From an uncultured Candidatus Melainabacteria bacterium (GTDB lineage Bacteria > Cyanobacteriota > Vampirovibrionia > Gastranaerophilales > Gastranaerophilaceae): a stretch of 64,000 nt of DNA. The position numbers and the translations under genes are program-made. The notes under the pieces were generated by a model, which was not told where the DNA came from, searched no databases, and worked only from the letters and a program-made list of their open reading frames with translations. The DNA lies in NCBI GenBank assembly GCA_934754515.1, contig CAKVIG010000005.1:111163-175162 (forward strand). Direction: 5' to 3'. Of this stretch, positions 23,006 to 32,602 are shown in pieces. Numbering within the stretch: position 1 is the first letter of the stretch; each line of letters begins with the position of its first letter.

Positions 23006-25305
23006 CAGCGGCAGTAGCAGAAAAGAAAACTACTAAATCAAAAAAGGAGAAGGCTTTAGTAATAGTCGAATCTCCTGCAAAATCTAAAACTATCAAAAAG
23101 ATTTTGGGTGATGGTTACCAAATTGAAGCGAGTTTCGGGCATGTAAGAAATTTGCCTGAAAAAACACTCGGCTTTGACGTTGAGCATGACTTTAAACCGA
23201 CTTACGTTATTATTCCAGAAAAGAAAAAAGTTGTTACAAAATTAAATGACCTTGCAAAGCGTTCTGACAAAATTTATCTTGCATCCGACCCCGACCGTGA
23301 GGGAGAAGCTATTGCATGGCACGTTAGAGAACTTTTGCAAGTTCCTGATGATAAAGTTTTTAGGATAGAGTTTAACGAAATTACTCCAAAAGCTGTAAAA
23401 TATGCCGTAGAACATTCGCGCCAAATTGATATGGACAAAGTAAAAGCGCAACAAACAAGACAAATTTTGGATAAACTTGTGGGTTACAAATTATCGCCTG
23501 TTTTGTGGAAACAATTAGGAAATTATCACTTATCAGCCGGTCGTGTTCAATCAGTTGCACTTCGCATGATTTGCGAAAGAGAAGAAGAAATAGAAGCTTT
23601 CGTACCAAAAGAATATTGGTCAATTCATACAATTATGGAAAAAGACGGCAAACTTTTTGAAGCGGAAGTTAATAAATACAAAAACAAGAAAATCGAGATT
23701 AATAACGAAGAAGAAGCAAACAAGATTAAAGAATTCTTGCTTAATCCTGATACAGAATTTGTTGTTGATAAGGTTACAAAAAAAGAAACAAAAAGAAAGC
23801 CGACAGCACCGTTTATTACATCAACATTACAGCGTGCAGCGAGTTCTAAACTCGGTTTTGGCGTTTCTAAAACAATGCAGGTTGCCCAAAAACTTTATGA
23901 AGGTATCGAAATTGATGGCACTCCAATAGGTTTGATTACCTATATGAGAACCGATAGTGTACGTATTTCTGATGATGCACATGAAATGGCAAAAAAGTTT
24001 ATTACAGAAAATTATGGTGAAAAATATTATCCGCCAACTACAAATGTTTATGTAAAAGGTAAACAAAACGTGCAGGACGCCCACGAAGCAATTCGTCCGT
24101 CTTATCCTGAAAGAACACCGGAAAGTATCAAGCAGTATCTTGCGCCTGACCAGTACAAGCTTTACAAGCTTATTTGGGAAAAATTCATGTCTTCTCAAAT
24201 GGCACCGGCTGAAATTGCAAACAAAACAATTGACATTAAAGCAGGTGATTACAACTTAAAAGCCGGTACAAGCAAAATTTTGTTTGATGGTTTCTTGAAA
24301 CTTTATAATGATGCAGAAGAAGATGAAAAAGATGCGGATGCAAAAATTCCTGATTTGGAAAAAGATGATAAAGTTAAGTGTAAGGAAATTAATCCGAAAC
24401 AGCACTTTACGCAACCGCCTCCAAGATACAATGAAGCATCTTTGGTTAAAGCGTTAGAAGAACACGGAATTGGTCGTCCGTCTACTTATGCTACGATTAT
24501 TACTGTTATTCAGACTCGTAAATATGTAGAAAAACGTGATAAAGCGCTTGTTCCAACTCTTTTGGGCAGAACTGTTTGTAAACAATTAGTAGATCAGTTT
24601 GCAGACATTATGGATTACAAATTTACTGCCGGCATGGAAGAAAAACTGGATAAAATCGCTGAAAAGAAAGCGGTTTGGAATGTTGTTCTGAAAGAATTTT
24701 ATTCTCCGTTTATGGAGGTTGTAAATTCCGTAATGCAAACCGCGCAAAGAGTTAATATTGAAAGTGATAAAAAATGTCCTAATTGCGGAAAAGTTATGTT
24801 GGTTAAAACCAGTCGTTTCGGAACACAATTTTTAGGTTGTTCAGGTTATCCGGAATGTAAGACTATTATATCTTTAAATAACAGCATGGAATTGGACGAT
24901 GCCAATAAAGACGGCGAACCTCAAACCGTTGATGAGAAATGCGAAAAATGCGGCGGTGCAATGGTTATGAAAATCGGTCCTTATGGAAAATATTTGGAAT
25001 GCAAAGAATGCGGTAATCGTAAAAAATATATTCGCTCAACCGGAGTTAAATGTCCAAAATGCGGCGAAGGGATGATTGTTGAGAAAAAATCTAAATACGG
25101 CAAAATTTTCTTTGGCTGTAATAGATATCCTGACTGCACTTACGCTTTGTGGGATGAACCGACAGGCAACAAATGCCCTGAATGCGGCGAATTATTGTTA
25201 AAGAAAAACACCAAAAACGGAATTTTCGAAGTTTGCTCAAGCAGAACTTGTTCTTATAAAAAGCAAATGGAAACAGAAGAAAGTTCTGAAGAAACAAATG
25301 AATAG
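23002..25305 (+). CDS. topA: DNA topoisomerase I
   Basis: Type IA enzyme that relaxes negative supercoils. 767 residues: TOPRIM (VIVESPAKSKTIKKILG; DPDREGEAIAWH), SAGRVQSVALR, the active-site Tyr in GLITYMRTDSVRIS (about residue 316), GIGRPSTYA, then four C-terminal zinc ribbons beginning CPNCGKVM, CEKCGGAM, CPKCGEGM and CPECGELL. The start overlaps the dprA stop by 4 bp. Complete and typical. Confidence 0.97.
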   Translation: MTAAVAEKKTTKSKKEKALVIVESPAKSKTIKKILGDGYQIEASFGHVRNLPEKTLGFDVEHDFKPTYVIIPEKKKVVTKLNDLAKRSDKIYLASDPDREGEAIAWHVRELLQVPDDKVFRIEFNEITPKAVKYAVEHSRQIDMDKVKAQQTRQILDKLVGYKLSPVLWKQLGNYHLSAGRVQSVALRMICEREEEIEAFVPKEYWSIHTIMEKDGKLFEAEVNKYKNKKIEINNEEEANKIKEFLLNPDTEFVVDKVTKKETKRKPTAPFITSTLQRAASSKLGFGVSKTMQVAQKLYEGIEIDGTPIGLITYMRTDSVRISDDAHEMAKKFITENYGEKYYPPTTNVYVKGKQNVQDAHEAIRPSYPERTPESIKQYLAPDQYKLYKLIWEKFMSSQMAPAEIANKTIDIKAGDYNLKAGTSKILFDGFLKLYNDAEEDEKDADAKIPDLEKDDKVKCKEINPKQHFTQPPPRYNEASLVKALEEHGIGRPSTYATIITVIQTRKYVEKRDKALVPTLLGRTVCKQLVDQFADIMDYKFTAGMEEKLDKIAEKKAVWNVVLKEFYSPFMEVVNSVMQTAQRVNIESDKKCPNCGKVMLVKTSRFGTQFLGCSGYPECKTIISLNNSMELDDANKDGEPQTVDEKCEKCGGAMVMKIGPYGKYLECKECGNRKKYIRSTGVKCPKCGEGMIVEKKSKYGKIFFGCNRYPDCTYALWDEPTGNKCPECGELLLKKNTKNGIFEVCSSRTCSYKKQMETEESSEETNE

Positions 25306-25386
25306 GAAACCGCCCTTATTAGAAAGGTCGCAAGTGTTGGTGAAGCTGTGCTGAGTCTTACTGAGGCGAGTGGGTTTCTAAAAATG

Positions 25387-25450
25387 GAAAATTGAAAGTG
25401 GAAAATGGAAAATTGTTTTAAATAATTTTCAATTGTCCATTTCCTATTTA
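25387..25450. repeat. Palindromic dispersed repeat R3, copy 2 (with R7-like debris before it)
   Basis: Matches the 19142-19211 copy almost base for base over its first 54 positions, then lacks part of the right arm. The stretch 25309-25345 just before it shares GTTGGTGAA and flanking bases with 20093-20130. Confidence 0.75.
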
Positions 25451-25455
25451 GAAAA

Positions 25456-25480
25456 GTAGGTTGGGCTTTCAGCCCAACAA
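25456..25480. repeat. Palindromic dispersed repeat R1, copy 2
   Basis: Same GTAGG-GTTGGGC-TTTCA-GCCCAAC core as at 1647. It directly follows the R3 copy, so two families are stacked here. Confidence 0.85.
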
Positions 25481-25498
25481 CACAACAACAAGGAATAT

Positions 25499-26620
25499 AT
25501 GATTTATAAAAACATTAATATTGAATATCAAAATCATAAAACTTTGTTTTATAAAAAATTTAATTCCGATATTTTACCTATTTTTAAGTCATTAGAACCT
25601 GAACGTAAAAAAGCACTAATAAAATTTTGGGCAATTTTTATACCAATGGCATTAATGTGCATTGCGACATTCATACACATGTTTTTATATCCTGAAGATA
25701 CTTTTTTCCACCAAATATTTGAACCGCTTTTAATACTCGTATATTTTATAGGAATGGGAGTTGCTTCATTTATTGAATACGACTTTACCAGTACTTTAAA
25801 ATCCAAATATGTACCTAAATTATTAAAAGCAATCGGTGATATAGAATGTAATCAAAAAGGATTTACAAATCAAGAATTAGAAAATAGTGAGTTATTTCCT
25901 TTATTTTTAGACAAAACTTCTGATGATTGCTTTAGTGGGATATATAAAGGAAGTAAATTTACGATTGATGAATTAAGTCTGTCGGGAGAAGGCGGAGGTA
26001 CTGTATATAAAGGTGTAGTAATTGCTATTGATTCCAACAAAAAAACTAACAATAAAACAATTATTACGGATAAAAATATTTTTTCTGCAAGAAATAACAA
26101 ATTGCAATTTAGCATATTTTATCTGATTTTATTATTGCTTTTAACTCCACTAACCGTAATATGTTTTTTAGCAGGAACCGCTTTAGGAATCTTTTTTGGC
26201 ATTTGGTGTCTTGGTTTTATTACGGTTATGATTATAATGCCGTTTAAAAATAAAATGAATAAAATCAAAGAATCAGTGGGATTTGAAAAACTGGAATATA
26301 TTCAATTAGAAGATCCTGAATTCAACAAAAAATACTCTGTATATTCTTCTGACCAAATTGAAGGCAGATACCTTGTAACAACAGCTTTTATGGAAAGGTT
26401 TAAAAACTTACAGATTGCTTTTAATTCAAAAAAAATAAAATGTGCTTTCGCGAATGATAAAATATATTTCGCAATTCAAACAAATAAAAATGTATTTGAA
26501 ATAGGCAATACATTCAAATCTTTAGAAAACCCAAAAACTATAGAAACATTTTTTAACGAAATAATTTCTATTTATATACTGATCGATTATTTTAAACTTA
26601 ACGAAAAAACTGGAATATAA
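25499..26620 (+). CDS. DUF3137-like membrane protein
   Basis: 373 residues with a membrane hairpin near the N-terminus (about 45-90: FWAIFIPMALMCIATFIHMFL and LLILVYFIGMGVA) and a second pair near 205-250 (LILLLLLTPLTVICFLAG, IFFGIWCLGFITVMI). The loop GIYKGSKFTIDELSLSGEGGG and TVYKGVVIAID is the recognisable DUF3137-type signature. AAGGAAT is upstream. It stands between repeat-filled spacers. Function of the family is unknown. Confidence 0.7.
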   Translation: MIYKNINIEYQNHKTLFYKKFNSDILPIFKSLEPERKKALIKFWAIFIPMALMCIATFIHMFLYPEDTFFHQIFEPLLILVYFIGMGVASFIEYDFTSTLKSKYVPKLLKAIGDIECNQKGFTNQELENSELFPLFLDKTSDDCFSGIYKGSKFTIDELSLSGEGGGTVYKGVVIAIDSNKKTNNKTIITDKNIFSARNNKLQFSIFYLILLLLLTPLTVICFLAGTALGIFFGIWCLGFITVMIIMPFKNKMNKIKESVGFEKLEYIQLEDPEFNKKYSVYSSDQIEGRYLVTTAFMERFKNLQIAFNSKKIKCAFANDKIYFAIQTNKNVFEIGNTFKSLENPKTIETFFNEIISIYILIDYFKLNEKTGI

Positions 26621-26723
26621 TTAATAAATCCTACAGCAAATTTTAATTAGACACTATCTTTCGCAAACCGGGCTATATGAATTTCATTACATGAAAATAC
26701 AATTTTATTGATGAGGAGATAAT

Positions 26724-28793
26724 ATGCTTTTTAAAAATAAAATTGTATCGTTTGTATTATTAGCACTTTTAGTATTGAATAATTTTTCGGTTTTAGCAGC
26801 GCAAAAAACTGATATTCAAGCTGTCCAAACCGAAAACTGCAAATACCCCGACTACGCCACAATGTACGTAGGAGAAGACAAGTACGAAAAATTCAACCGA
26901 AAAATGTTTAATTTGAATACAAAATTAAACAAATTTGTTGCACGTCCTGTACATATTTTGTGGTCATCAGTTATGCCAAAATACGGTATGGACAGGATTA
27001 AAAGTGCTTATAATAATATAGAATACCCAAAACGTTTGGCAAGTTGTTTGCTTCAAAGAGATGGTGATGCACTCAAAAAAGAAACCGTGCGTTTTCTAAC
27101 GAATTCTACAATTGGCTTAGGCGGGCTATTTGACCCTGCTGATAAAATTTTTAAAATCAGACCAACGAACGAAAACATGGAGCAAGCTCTTTGTAAATGC
27201 AAAATGAAATCAGGCCATTATATGGTAATGCCCGTTTTAAACGCCTGTACTCCACGCTCTTTATGCGGAAGGGTTCTGGAAGCTGCGCTTGACCCGTCTG
27301 TTTATTTAGCAACTCCTCTTACATCTATTATCAAATTCGGTTTGATGGTAAACAGAACTTCTTACATGCAGCCACTTGCCAAGATGATTGAAGCGACTTA
27401 CGCCGACCCTTACGATATTCAGAAAAAACTTTACGGATTAGAAAATTATATACGAAACTCAAATCTTGACAGAAAAGATTTGTTGGAAACTGAAGCTGAG
27501 TTGGTGCAAGAAGGGCAATCAGCTTTAGCAGAAGAAATGATTGCGCAAATCGGCAGTAACGAAAATGCAAAACCTGATGATGGTGTTCCAACAGGCATGG
27601 CCTCAGAATTGGAAATCATAAAAAAGCCCAAATTGGTTCCCGATATCGTTTTAGATGATTATAATTCGCAAACTCCCGTTATAGATTCTATGCGTACGGC
27701 TCTTTTTGATGACAATTCCGTAGACAAATCAATGTGGAACGAGCTTTCTATTTGGAACAGAAGTTTTGCTAAAAGAATTAAAACAGCTTCTATTAGTATT
27801 GATGATACTAGAGAACCTTATAAATACCGCTACATTTTGCAAAAAGATAAAACCGCACCGCTTGTTATCATGTACCCGTCAATTGGTGAAGGCTCAAACG
27901 CGCACCATTCGGTAATTTTTGCCAAAATGTTTTATGATGCGGGATATTCAGTAATTATTCAAGGAAGCCATTTTCATTGGGAATTTGTAAAAAGCATGCC
28001 GGAAGGCTATTGTCCCGGAATACCTTCACAAGATGCCGATTACATAAAACTCGTGACATCAAAAATTATGGAGTCAATTTGTGCAAAATACGGTTGCAAT
28101 TTTCGAGAAAAAGTCGTAGTCGGAACTTCTTTTGGCGCAATGGCAACTCTTTTTGTTGCAGAAAAAGAAAGTAAAAATAACACTCTCGGTGTAAATAAAT
28201 TTATTGCAATAAGTCCACCCATAGAACTTGTTTACGCACTTGAACAACTCGACAAAAACAGTGAAGAATTCGACAAAAATTCTCCTGAAGTTAAACATAA
28301 AACTGCAATAACTGCTGCTAAAATATTACAATTATCTCAATTGAAAGAAAATTCTGATTTTAAAATTGATACCCTTCCTTTTACTGACGAAGAAAGCAAG
28401 TTAATTACAACATTTATTTTGCGTCAAAAACTCTCAGATTTGATTTTCACGATTGAAAATATTGCAAAAAATACAAAAACGGATTTTTATCAAACTGTTA
28501 ATAATATGAGTTATCGAGATTATGCAGAAAAATATTTGCTCAAAAACGGCATGCTAACTCTTGATGATATAAAATATGAAACGGGCTTATATTCGCTCGC
28601 TGATTATTTAACACACGCAGATAATTATAAAATTTACCAATCATTTGACGATTATTTTATTAATAAAGACCAATTGGTAAGACTTAAAACTCTTGCAGGA
28701 AAACATCTTGTTTGCTTAAACTGTGGCGCACATTTGGGATTTTTGTACAGAAAAGAGTTTATTGAAGCTCTAAAACATGATATTAATTTTTAA
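26724..28793 (+). CDS. MlaA/VacJ-like domain fused to an alpha/beta hydrolase
   Basis: 689 residues. A signal peptide (about 1-26, no lipobox Cys) is followed by an MlaA domain (about 50-240: YEKFNRKMFNLNTKLNKFV, RFLTNSTIGLGGLFDPA, ALDPSVYLATPL). MlaA normally takes mislocated phospholipids from the outer leaflet of the outer membrane. A linker leads to a second region (about 375-550) with APLVIMYPSIGEG, a YSVIIQGSHFHWE strand and the elbow VVVGTSFGAMATL, an intact GxSxG. Such a fusion would pair lipid extraction with an esterase or lipase-like activity. GAGGAGAT precedes the ATG. No other mla genes lie nearby. The domain order is seen; the joint function is inferred. Confidence 0.82.
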   Translation: MLFKNKIVSFVLLALLVLNNFSVLAAQKTDIQAVQTENCKYPDYATMYVGEDKYEKFNRKMFNLNTKLNKFVARPVHILWSSVMPKYGMDRIKSAYNNIEYPKRLASCLLQRDGDALKKETVRFLTNSTIGLGGLFDPADKIFKIRPTNENMEQALCKCKMKSGHYMVMPVLNACTPRSLCGRVLEAALDPSVYLATPLTSIIKFGLMVNRTSYMQPLAKMIEATYADPYDIQKKLYGLENYIRNSNLDRKDLLETEAELVQEGQSALAEEMIAQIGSNENAKPDDGVPTGMASELEIIKKPKLVPDIVLDDYNSQTPVIDSMRTALFDDNSVDKSMWNELSIWNRSFAKRIKTASISIDDTREPYKYRYILQKDKTAPLVIMYPSIGEGSNAHHSVIFAKMFYDAGYSVIIQGSHFHWEFVKSMPEGYCPGIPSQDADYIKLVTSKIMESICAKYGCNFREKVVVGTSFGAMATLFVAEKESKNNTLGVNKFIAISPPIELVYALEQLDKNSEEFDKNSPEVKHKTAITAAKILQLSQLKENSDFKIDTLPFTDEESKLITTFILRQKLSDLIFTIENIAKNTKTDFYQTVNNMSYRDYAEKYLLKNGMLTLDDIKYETGLYSLADYLTHADNYKIYQSFDDYFINKDQLVRLKTLAGKHLVCLNCGAHLGFLYRKEFIEALKHDINF

Positions 28794-28928
28794 AGCCTAT
28801 TTTATTAGAATTCAATATAAAATTTTGTCAAAAAAGTATACCCAACTAGGTAATTTATCGAAAATCGAAGTTAATGTATTATATGACTACTAAAATATAA
28901 GAAAAAAGAAAGAAGATTTCCGACTATT

Positions 28929-30569
28929 ATGGCAGTAATAAAGGATTTAATTATACTCTGCATATTTGTTGTTTCATTGGTGGTATTATACCAAACAACT
29001 GACCAGTTAATCGCTCTATTAAGCGTAATAGTAACTGTTTCTATATATGTAATAAAGCATTTAAAATTAAATTTGTTTTTTAATAAAGAACTAAAAAGCA
29101 AAGTACAGTTTTTTGAAGCACTACTCAACTCTTCTACCGATGTTGTTCTTTACCAAAATAAAGAGATGAAAGTTATAGCTTGCAACAATATCTTGTGCAA
29201 AACTCATAACAAAACAAAAGAAGATATTTTAGGCAATGATTTACAATATTTATTCAAAGAAACTCCTGAAAACTATGCAGTTTGTGCTTTGATGGAAGCG
29301 AAAATAAGAGAAGTTTTAAAAACAAAAAAATCTGTTAAATTTTTTGCCACTGTATACGAGGAAACTGCAAACTACTATAACATTCTTATTTCTCCAACGC
29401 TTGATGATAAAAAAAATATAAACGGAACTTTGCTTGTTGCAAGAAATGTAACGACAGAACATAATGCTTCTAGAAAAGTTCAAGAAAAAGAAAGACAACT
29501 GAAATGTGTATTGGAAAACATTCCAATTAATGCATTTATGAAAGATAAAAATGATAAATTTATAATTGGCAGTTCTTCTTTTGAAAGAATTCTAGATCTT
29601 CAAAAAGATGAAAAGATGCGTCAATTGGTTTTATCTGATATTTTCCAACAAGAATACCTTGATTTTGTAAAAAAAGAAGAAGCTGAAATATATAGAACCA
29701 AAAAACCTATGATTACAGAAAGATTAGTTGCTTTTCCTAACCAAACATTTTGGGGTAGAGTTTGCAAAGCACCAATTCTGGACGATGAAGGTAATGTTGA
29801 ATATTTAGTAGTCATGTATGAAAATATTGATGCTGAAAAAGAAATTGAACGTCAAAAAGAATACTTTATTGAAACGCTTATTCATGATTTAAAAATTCCT
29901 ACATTGGCACAACTTCGCGGTTTAGAGCTTCTTGAGAATGGTGCTATGGGTTCTATTAATGATGAACAAAAGGAATTAATTTGCAATATAACTGACTCAT
30001 GTAAATATATATTAACAATGATTTCTATGGTTCTAAATACATATAGATTTGAATCTAAACAAAATCCTTTATATTATGAAAAATTCGATTTAGCAGATAC
30101 TGTCATACAATGTTTTGAAGAAACTTCTAAAGAAGCAAAAAAGAAAGACATAAGTTTTGTTTATCAAGCTACAGAGGAAAATTCTTTTTTAGAAGCGGAT
30201 AAAGAGGAAATAAAGAAAGTTATTATAAATCTATTAAACAACGCAATCGTTTATTCTTCTCGTGGTGAAAAAATAGTTGTAACAATAGAATGTGAAAACA
30301 ATAATTTAAAACTTTCTGTTACCAGTCGTGGAATTAGTCTTTCAAATAAAGAATGTTTAAATTTATTTGAAAGAACCTCAGAAAAAAATCCAAAATTTAC
30401 AACCGTAGGACATGGAATCAGCTTATATTTATGTAAAAAAATTATTGACGTACATAATGGTAAAATTTATGCTTCGACTGATGGCAATTTAGTAAACACA
30501 TTTACGTTTGTTGTTCCACAATTTAGACAAAATATTTTACCGAATGTGCCTGCTCCATTATATTTATAA
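28929..30569 (+). CDS. PAS-domain sensor histidine kinase (orphan)
   Basis: 546 residues: an N-terminal membrane hairpin (about 4-40), two PAS regions (about 60-180 and 190-300, the second with AFMKDKNDKFIIG), a dimerisation helix with the phospho-His in ETLIHDLKIPTLAQ (about 318), and a HATPase domain with NLLNNAIVYSS and GHGISLYLCKKII. IHDLK replaces the usual SHELR. A related kinase sits at 38650-40113 on the other strand. No response regulator adjoins either. Signal unknown. Confidence 0.9.
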   Translation: MAVIKDLIILCIFVVSLVVLYQTTDQLIALLSVIVTVSIYVIKHLKLNLFFNKELKSKVQFFEALLNSSTDVVLYQNKEMKVIACNNILCKTHNKTKEDILGNDLQYLFKETPENYAVCALMEAKIREVLKTKKSVKFFATVYEETANYYNILISPTLDDKKNINGTLLVARNVTTEHNASRKVQEKERQLKCVLENIPINAFMKDKNDKFIIGSSSFERILDLQKDEKMRQLVLSDIFQQEYLDFVKKEEAEIYRTKKPMITERLVAFPNQTFWGRVCKAPILDDEGNVEYLVVMYENIDAEKEIERQKEYFIETLIHDLKIPTLAQLRGLELLENGAMGSINDEQKELICNITDSCKYILTMISMVLNTYRFESKQNPLYYEKFDLADTVIQCFEETSKEAKKKDISFVYQATEENSFLEADKEEIKKVIINLLNNAIVYSSRGEKIVVTIECENNNLKLSVTSRGISLSNKECLNLFERTSEKNPKFTTVGHGISLYLCKKIIDVHNGKIYASTDGNLVNTFTFVVPQFRQNILPNVPAPLYL

Positions 30570-30579
30570 AAAAGAAAAA

Positions 30580-30603
30580 GCCTGATTGAAGTTCAATTCA
30601 GGC
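30580..30603 (-). terminator. Hairpin downstream of the 57-residue gene
   Basis: GCCTGA-TTGAA facing TTCAA-T-TCAGGC with one bulge; a T-rich run follows on the minus strand. It lies just past the convergent histidine-kinase stop. Confidence 0.6.
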
Positions 30604-30685
30604 ACTAAAAGATTAGTAAGATTGGGGAAATTAAATTAGTAAGTAAGATTAAGATTGGTATTTGTTTAATTCTTTCTTATAACTT

Positions 30686-30859
30686 CTATTTTTTCACTCT
30701 GGAAATAAAAGTTACACGGGATTTCAAATCCATTGCGAATAAGCGCATTTCATCCATTAATACATAAGATTTGTCTTCTGTCGGATTTTCATTTATATAA
30801 AATTCTCTTGATATCTGTGTTGCCATTGCATTGATATTATATGATTGTAATAATGCCAT
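30686..30859 (-). CDS. 57-residue protein, member of the shared-promoter set
   Basis: An intact small frame: MALLQSYNINAMATQ at the start and SRVTFISRVKK at the end, Met-rich, no signal peptide. GAGG lies 5 bp before the ATG. It has promoter site E about 150 bp upstream, leaving a long leader with a CCTTATT/AATAAGG inverted repeat. A hairpin with T run follows downstream. Start context, promoter and terminator together make this a real gene despite its size. Function unknown. Confidence 0.65.
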   Translation of the reverse strand: MALLQSYNINAMATQISREFYINENPTEDKSYVLMDEMRLFAMDLKSRVTFISRVKK

Positions 30860-31011
30860 AAATACCTCGTTTTCCGACTTTTTGAGCGTTTTTACTTAAG
30901 CCCTTATTTTTAATACTTAATAAGGACAAAGCTATCTTATCCGAAGTTATTAATCATTTTGACTTAACTTGGATTGTTTGATTTTTTACTCTCTGAAATT
31001 CGTCTTACATT

Positions 31012-31072
31012 TATATAAAGTATTTTTATTGGGGTGGATTTCAACAAAGAGATTTGTTGTTACATTTCGTTA
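31012..31072 (-). promoter_or_regulatory. Shared promoter architecture, site E
   Basis: On the minus strand: GAAATC (31037-31042), 15 bp, ACTTTATATA (31012-31021), then AATGTAAG. The tandem box GTAAC-N5-GTAAC lies upstream, its second half 21 bp before GAAATC. It is the cleanest tandem box of the five. Confidence 0.75.
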
Positions 31073-31076
31073 CAAA

Positions 31077-32405
31077 TTATTTCCCGATACAAAAATGTTC
31101 GAATACATTGTCTAAAATGTTATCTGTAACAAGCTCGCCTGTTAATTCATCAAGAGCAAGAAGTGCAGATTTTACATCAATTGAAATTAAGTCTTGTAAT
31201 TCGTTTAAGTTAGAAGCCAACAATGCTTGTTCAATCGCTGTTCTAGCTTTCTCTAAACAAGTTTGTTGACGAGCATTTGTGACAAATTCCAAGCCTTCAG
31301 GCTGAATATCACAAACTTTTTGTTTTAAAAGTTCTTTCAGCTCACTTACTCCTTCACCTGTAAGTGCAGAAATACAAAGCGCATCTTCTGTTTTAGCTAA
31401 ATCGGCCTTATTAGCTATTAGAATATAATTTTTGTCTTTTAAAAGTTCCAAAACTTCTTTGTCTTCATCGTCTAAACCCTTTGACGCATCATAAATAAAC
31501 AAAACCAAATCTGCTTCATCCAAAGATTGTTTTGAGTATTCAATACCGATTTTTTCGACTTTTGAAACCTCGTCATCTTCTCTAATCCCTGCTGTATCAA
31601 TAAGTGTTACAGGAATTCCTAAATCCAAAGTTTCGCGTAAAACATCACGAGTTGTGCCTGCTATATCAGTAACAATTGCTCTATCAAGACTCAAAAGAGC
31701 GTTAAAAAGTGAAGATTTACCAACATTAGGTTTGCCGACAATTGCAACAGATGCGCCTTGTCTAAAGATATTAGAAGTTTTTGCACCTGCTAAAACATGA
31801 TTTATTTTTGATAAAATATTTTCAAAACTTTCGGTCAAGTATGAGTATTCAGGCTCTCTGACGTCTTCCGGAAAATCAATTCCCGCCATAATTTTTGATA
31901 AAACTTCAAAAATATCATTTCTTATTTCACCGATTTTTTCTTTTAAAACACCTGAAAGATTTTTCATTGAAACAGTTGCAAAATTAGAGGTTTTAGCGTG
32001 AATAATATCAGCTACAGATTCTGCTTGAGATAAATCCATTCTTTTATTCAAAAATGCACGTTTCGTAAACTCGCCTTTTTCAGCCATTCTTGCACCGTTT
32101 TTCAAAACAAGGTTAAGAATATTTTTTACAACGTTAATCCCGCCATGGCATTGAATTTCGATTACATCTTCGCCTGTGTAACTATTTGGCGCAAAAAACG
32201 GAAGTACGATTACTTCGTCTATTTTTGTATCACCATCTTTTATCCAACCGTGATTAAAAGTTCTCGGTTTAAAATTTGTGTTTGTAAAAATTTTATTTAT
32301 AATTTCAAATGCTTTGTCGCCTGAAATTCTGATTACACCAACTCCACCCATTCCAAGCGGGGTTGCTGGTGCCGTAATTGTATCAAATTCTTCTATTATG
32401 TTCAT
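31077..32405 (-). CDS. mnmE: tRNA uridine-5-carboxymethylaminomethyl modification GTPase
   Basis: With MnmG it modifies U34 of certain tRNAs. 442 residues: an N-terminal folate-binding domain (ATPLGMGGVGVIRISGDKA), a helical domain, an inserted G domain with GKPNVGKSSLFNAL and LIDTAGIRE, and the invariant C-terminal FCIGK. Start 32405 is chosen because the longer frame would translate the dispersed repeat at 32473-32579; TACAAT is 6 bp before this ATG with no Shine-Dalgarno, so the mRNA is probably leaderless. Divergent from murF. Confidence 0.96.
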   Translation of the reverse strand: MNIIEEFDTITAPATPLGMGGVGVIRISGDKAFEIINKIFTNTNFKPRTFNHGWIKDGDTKIDEVIVLPFFAPNSYTGEDVIEIQCHGGINVVKNILNLVLKNGARMAEKGEFTKRAFLNKRMDLSQAESVADIIHAKTSNFATVSMKNLSGVLKEKIGEIRNDIFEVLSKIMAGIDFPEDVREPEYSYLTESFENILSKINHVLAGAKTSNIFRQGASVAIVGKPNVGKSSLFNALLSLDRAIVTDIAGTTRDVLRETLDLGIPVTLIDTAGIREDDEVSKVEKIGIEYSKQSLDEADLVLFIYDASKGLDDEDKEVLELLKDKNYILIANKADLAKTEDALCISALTGEGVSELKELLKQKVCDIQPEGLEFVTNARQQTCLEKARTAIEQALLASNLNELQDLISIDVKSALLALDELTGELVTDNILDNVFEHFCIGK

Positions 32406-32472
32406 AAAACAATTGTACCGCAAAAATATTCGACTTATAATTAATAATAAGAGGATTCTTAAAGACCTTTTT

Positions 32473-32579
32473 ATGGATTGCCACGGCTCTAATCGAGCCT
32501 CGCAATGACAGCCGGTTTGAAAGTGTAACGCCAAGTCATTGCGAGGAACAATTACAATTTTAGTGACGAAGCAATCCAT
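32473..32579. repeat. R4 dispersed repeat (GGATTGC ... GCAATCC) between mnmE and murF
   Basis: 107 bp with complementary ends ATGGATTGC/GCAATCCAT and an inner pair CTCGCAATGAC/GTCATTGCGAG. This class, with 'CATTGCGAG...GAAGCAATCC', is widespread in bacterial genomes. It separates the two divergent genes. Confidence 0.8.
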
Positions 32580-32602
32580 CTATCGAAAAAAAGAGAGTAA
32601 AC

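Noticed and set aside
32406..32579. N-terminal extension of mnmE
   Set aside because: Translates the R4 repeat; MnmE family N-termini begin near residue 59 of the long frame, where a -10 element precedes the ATG.
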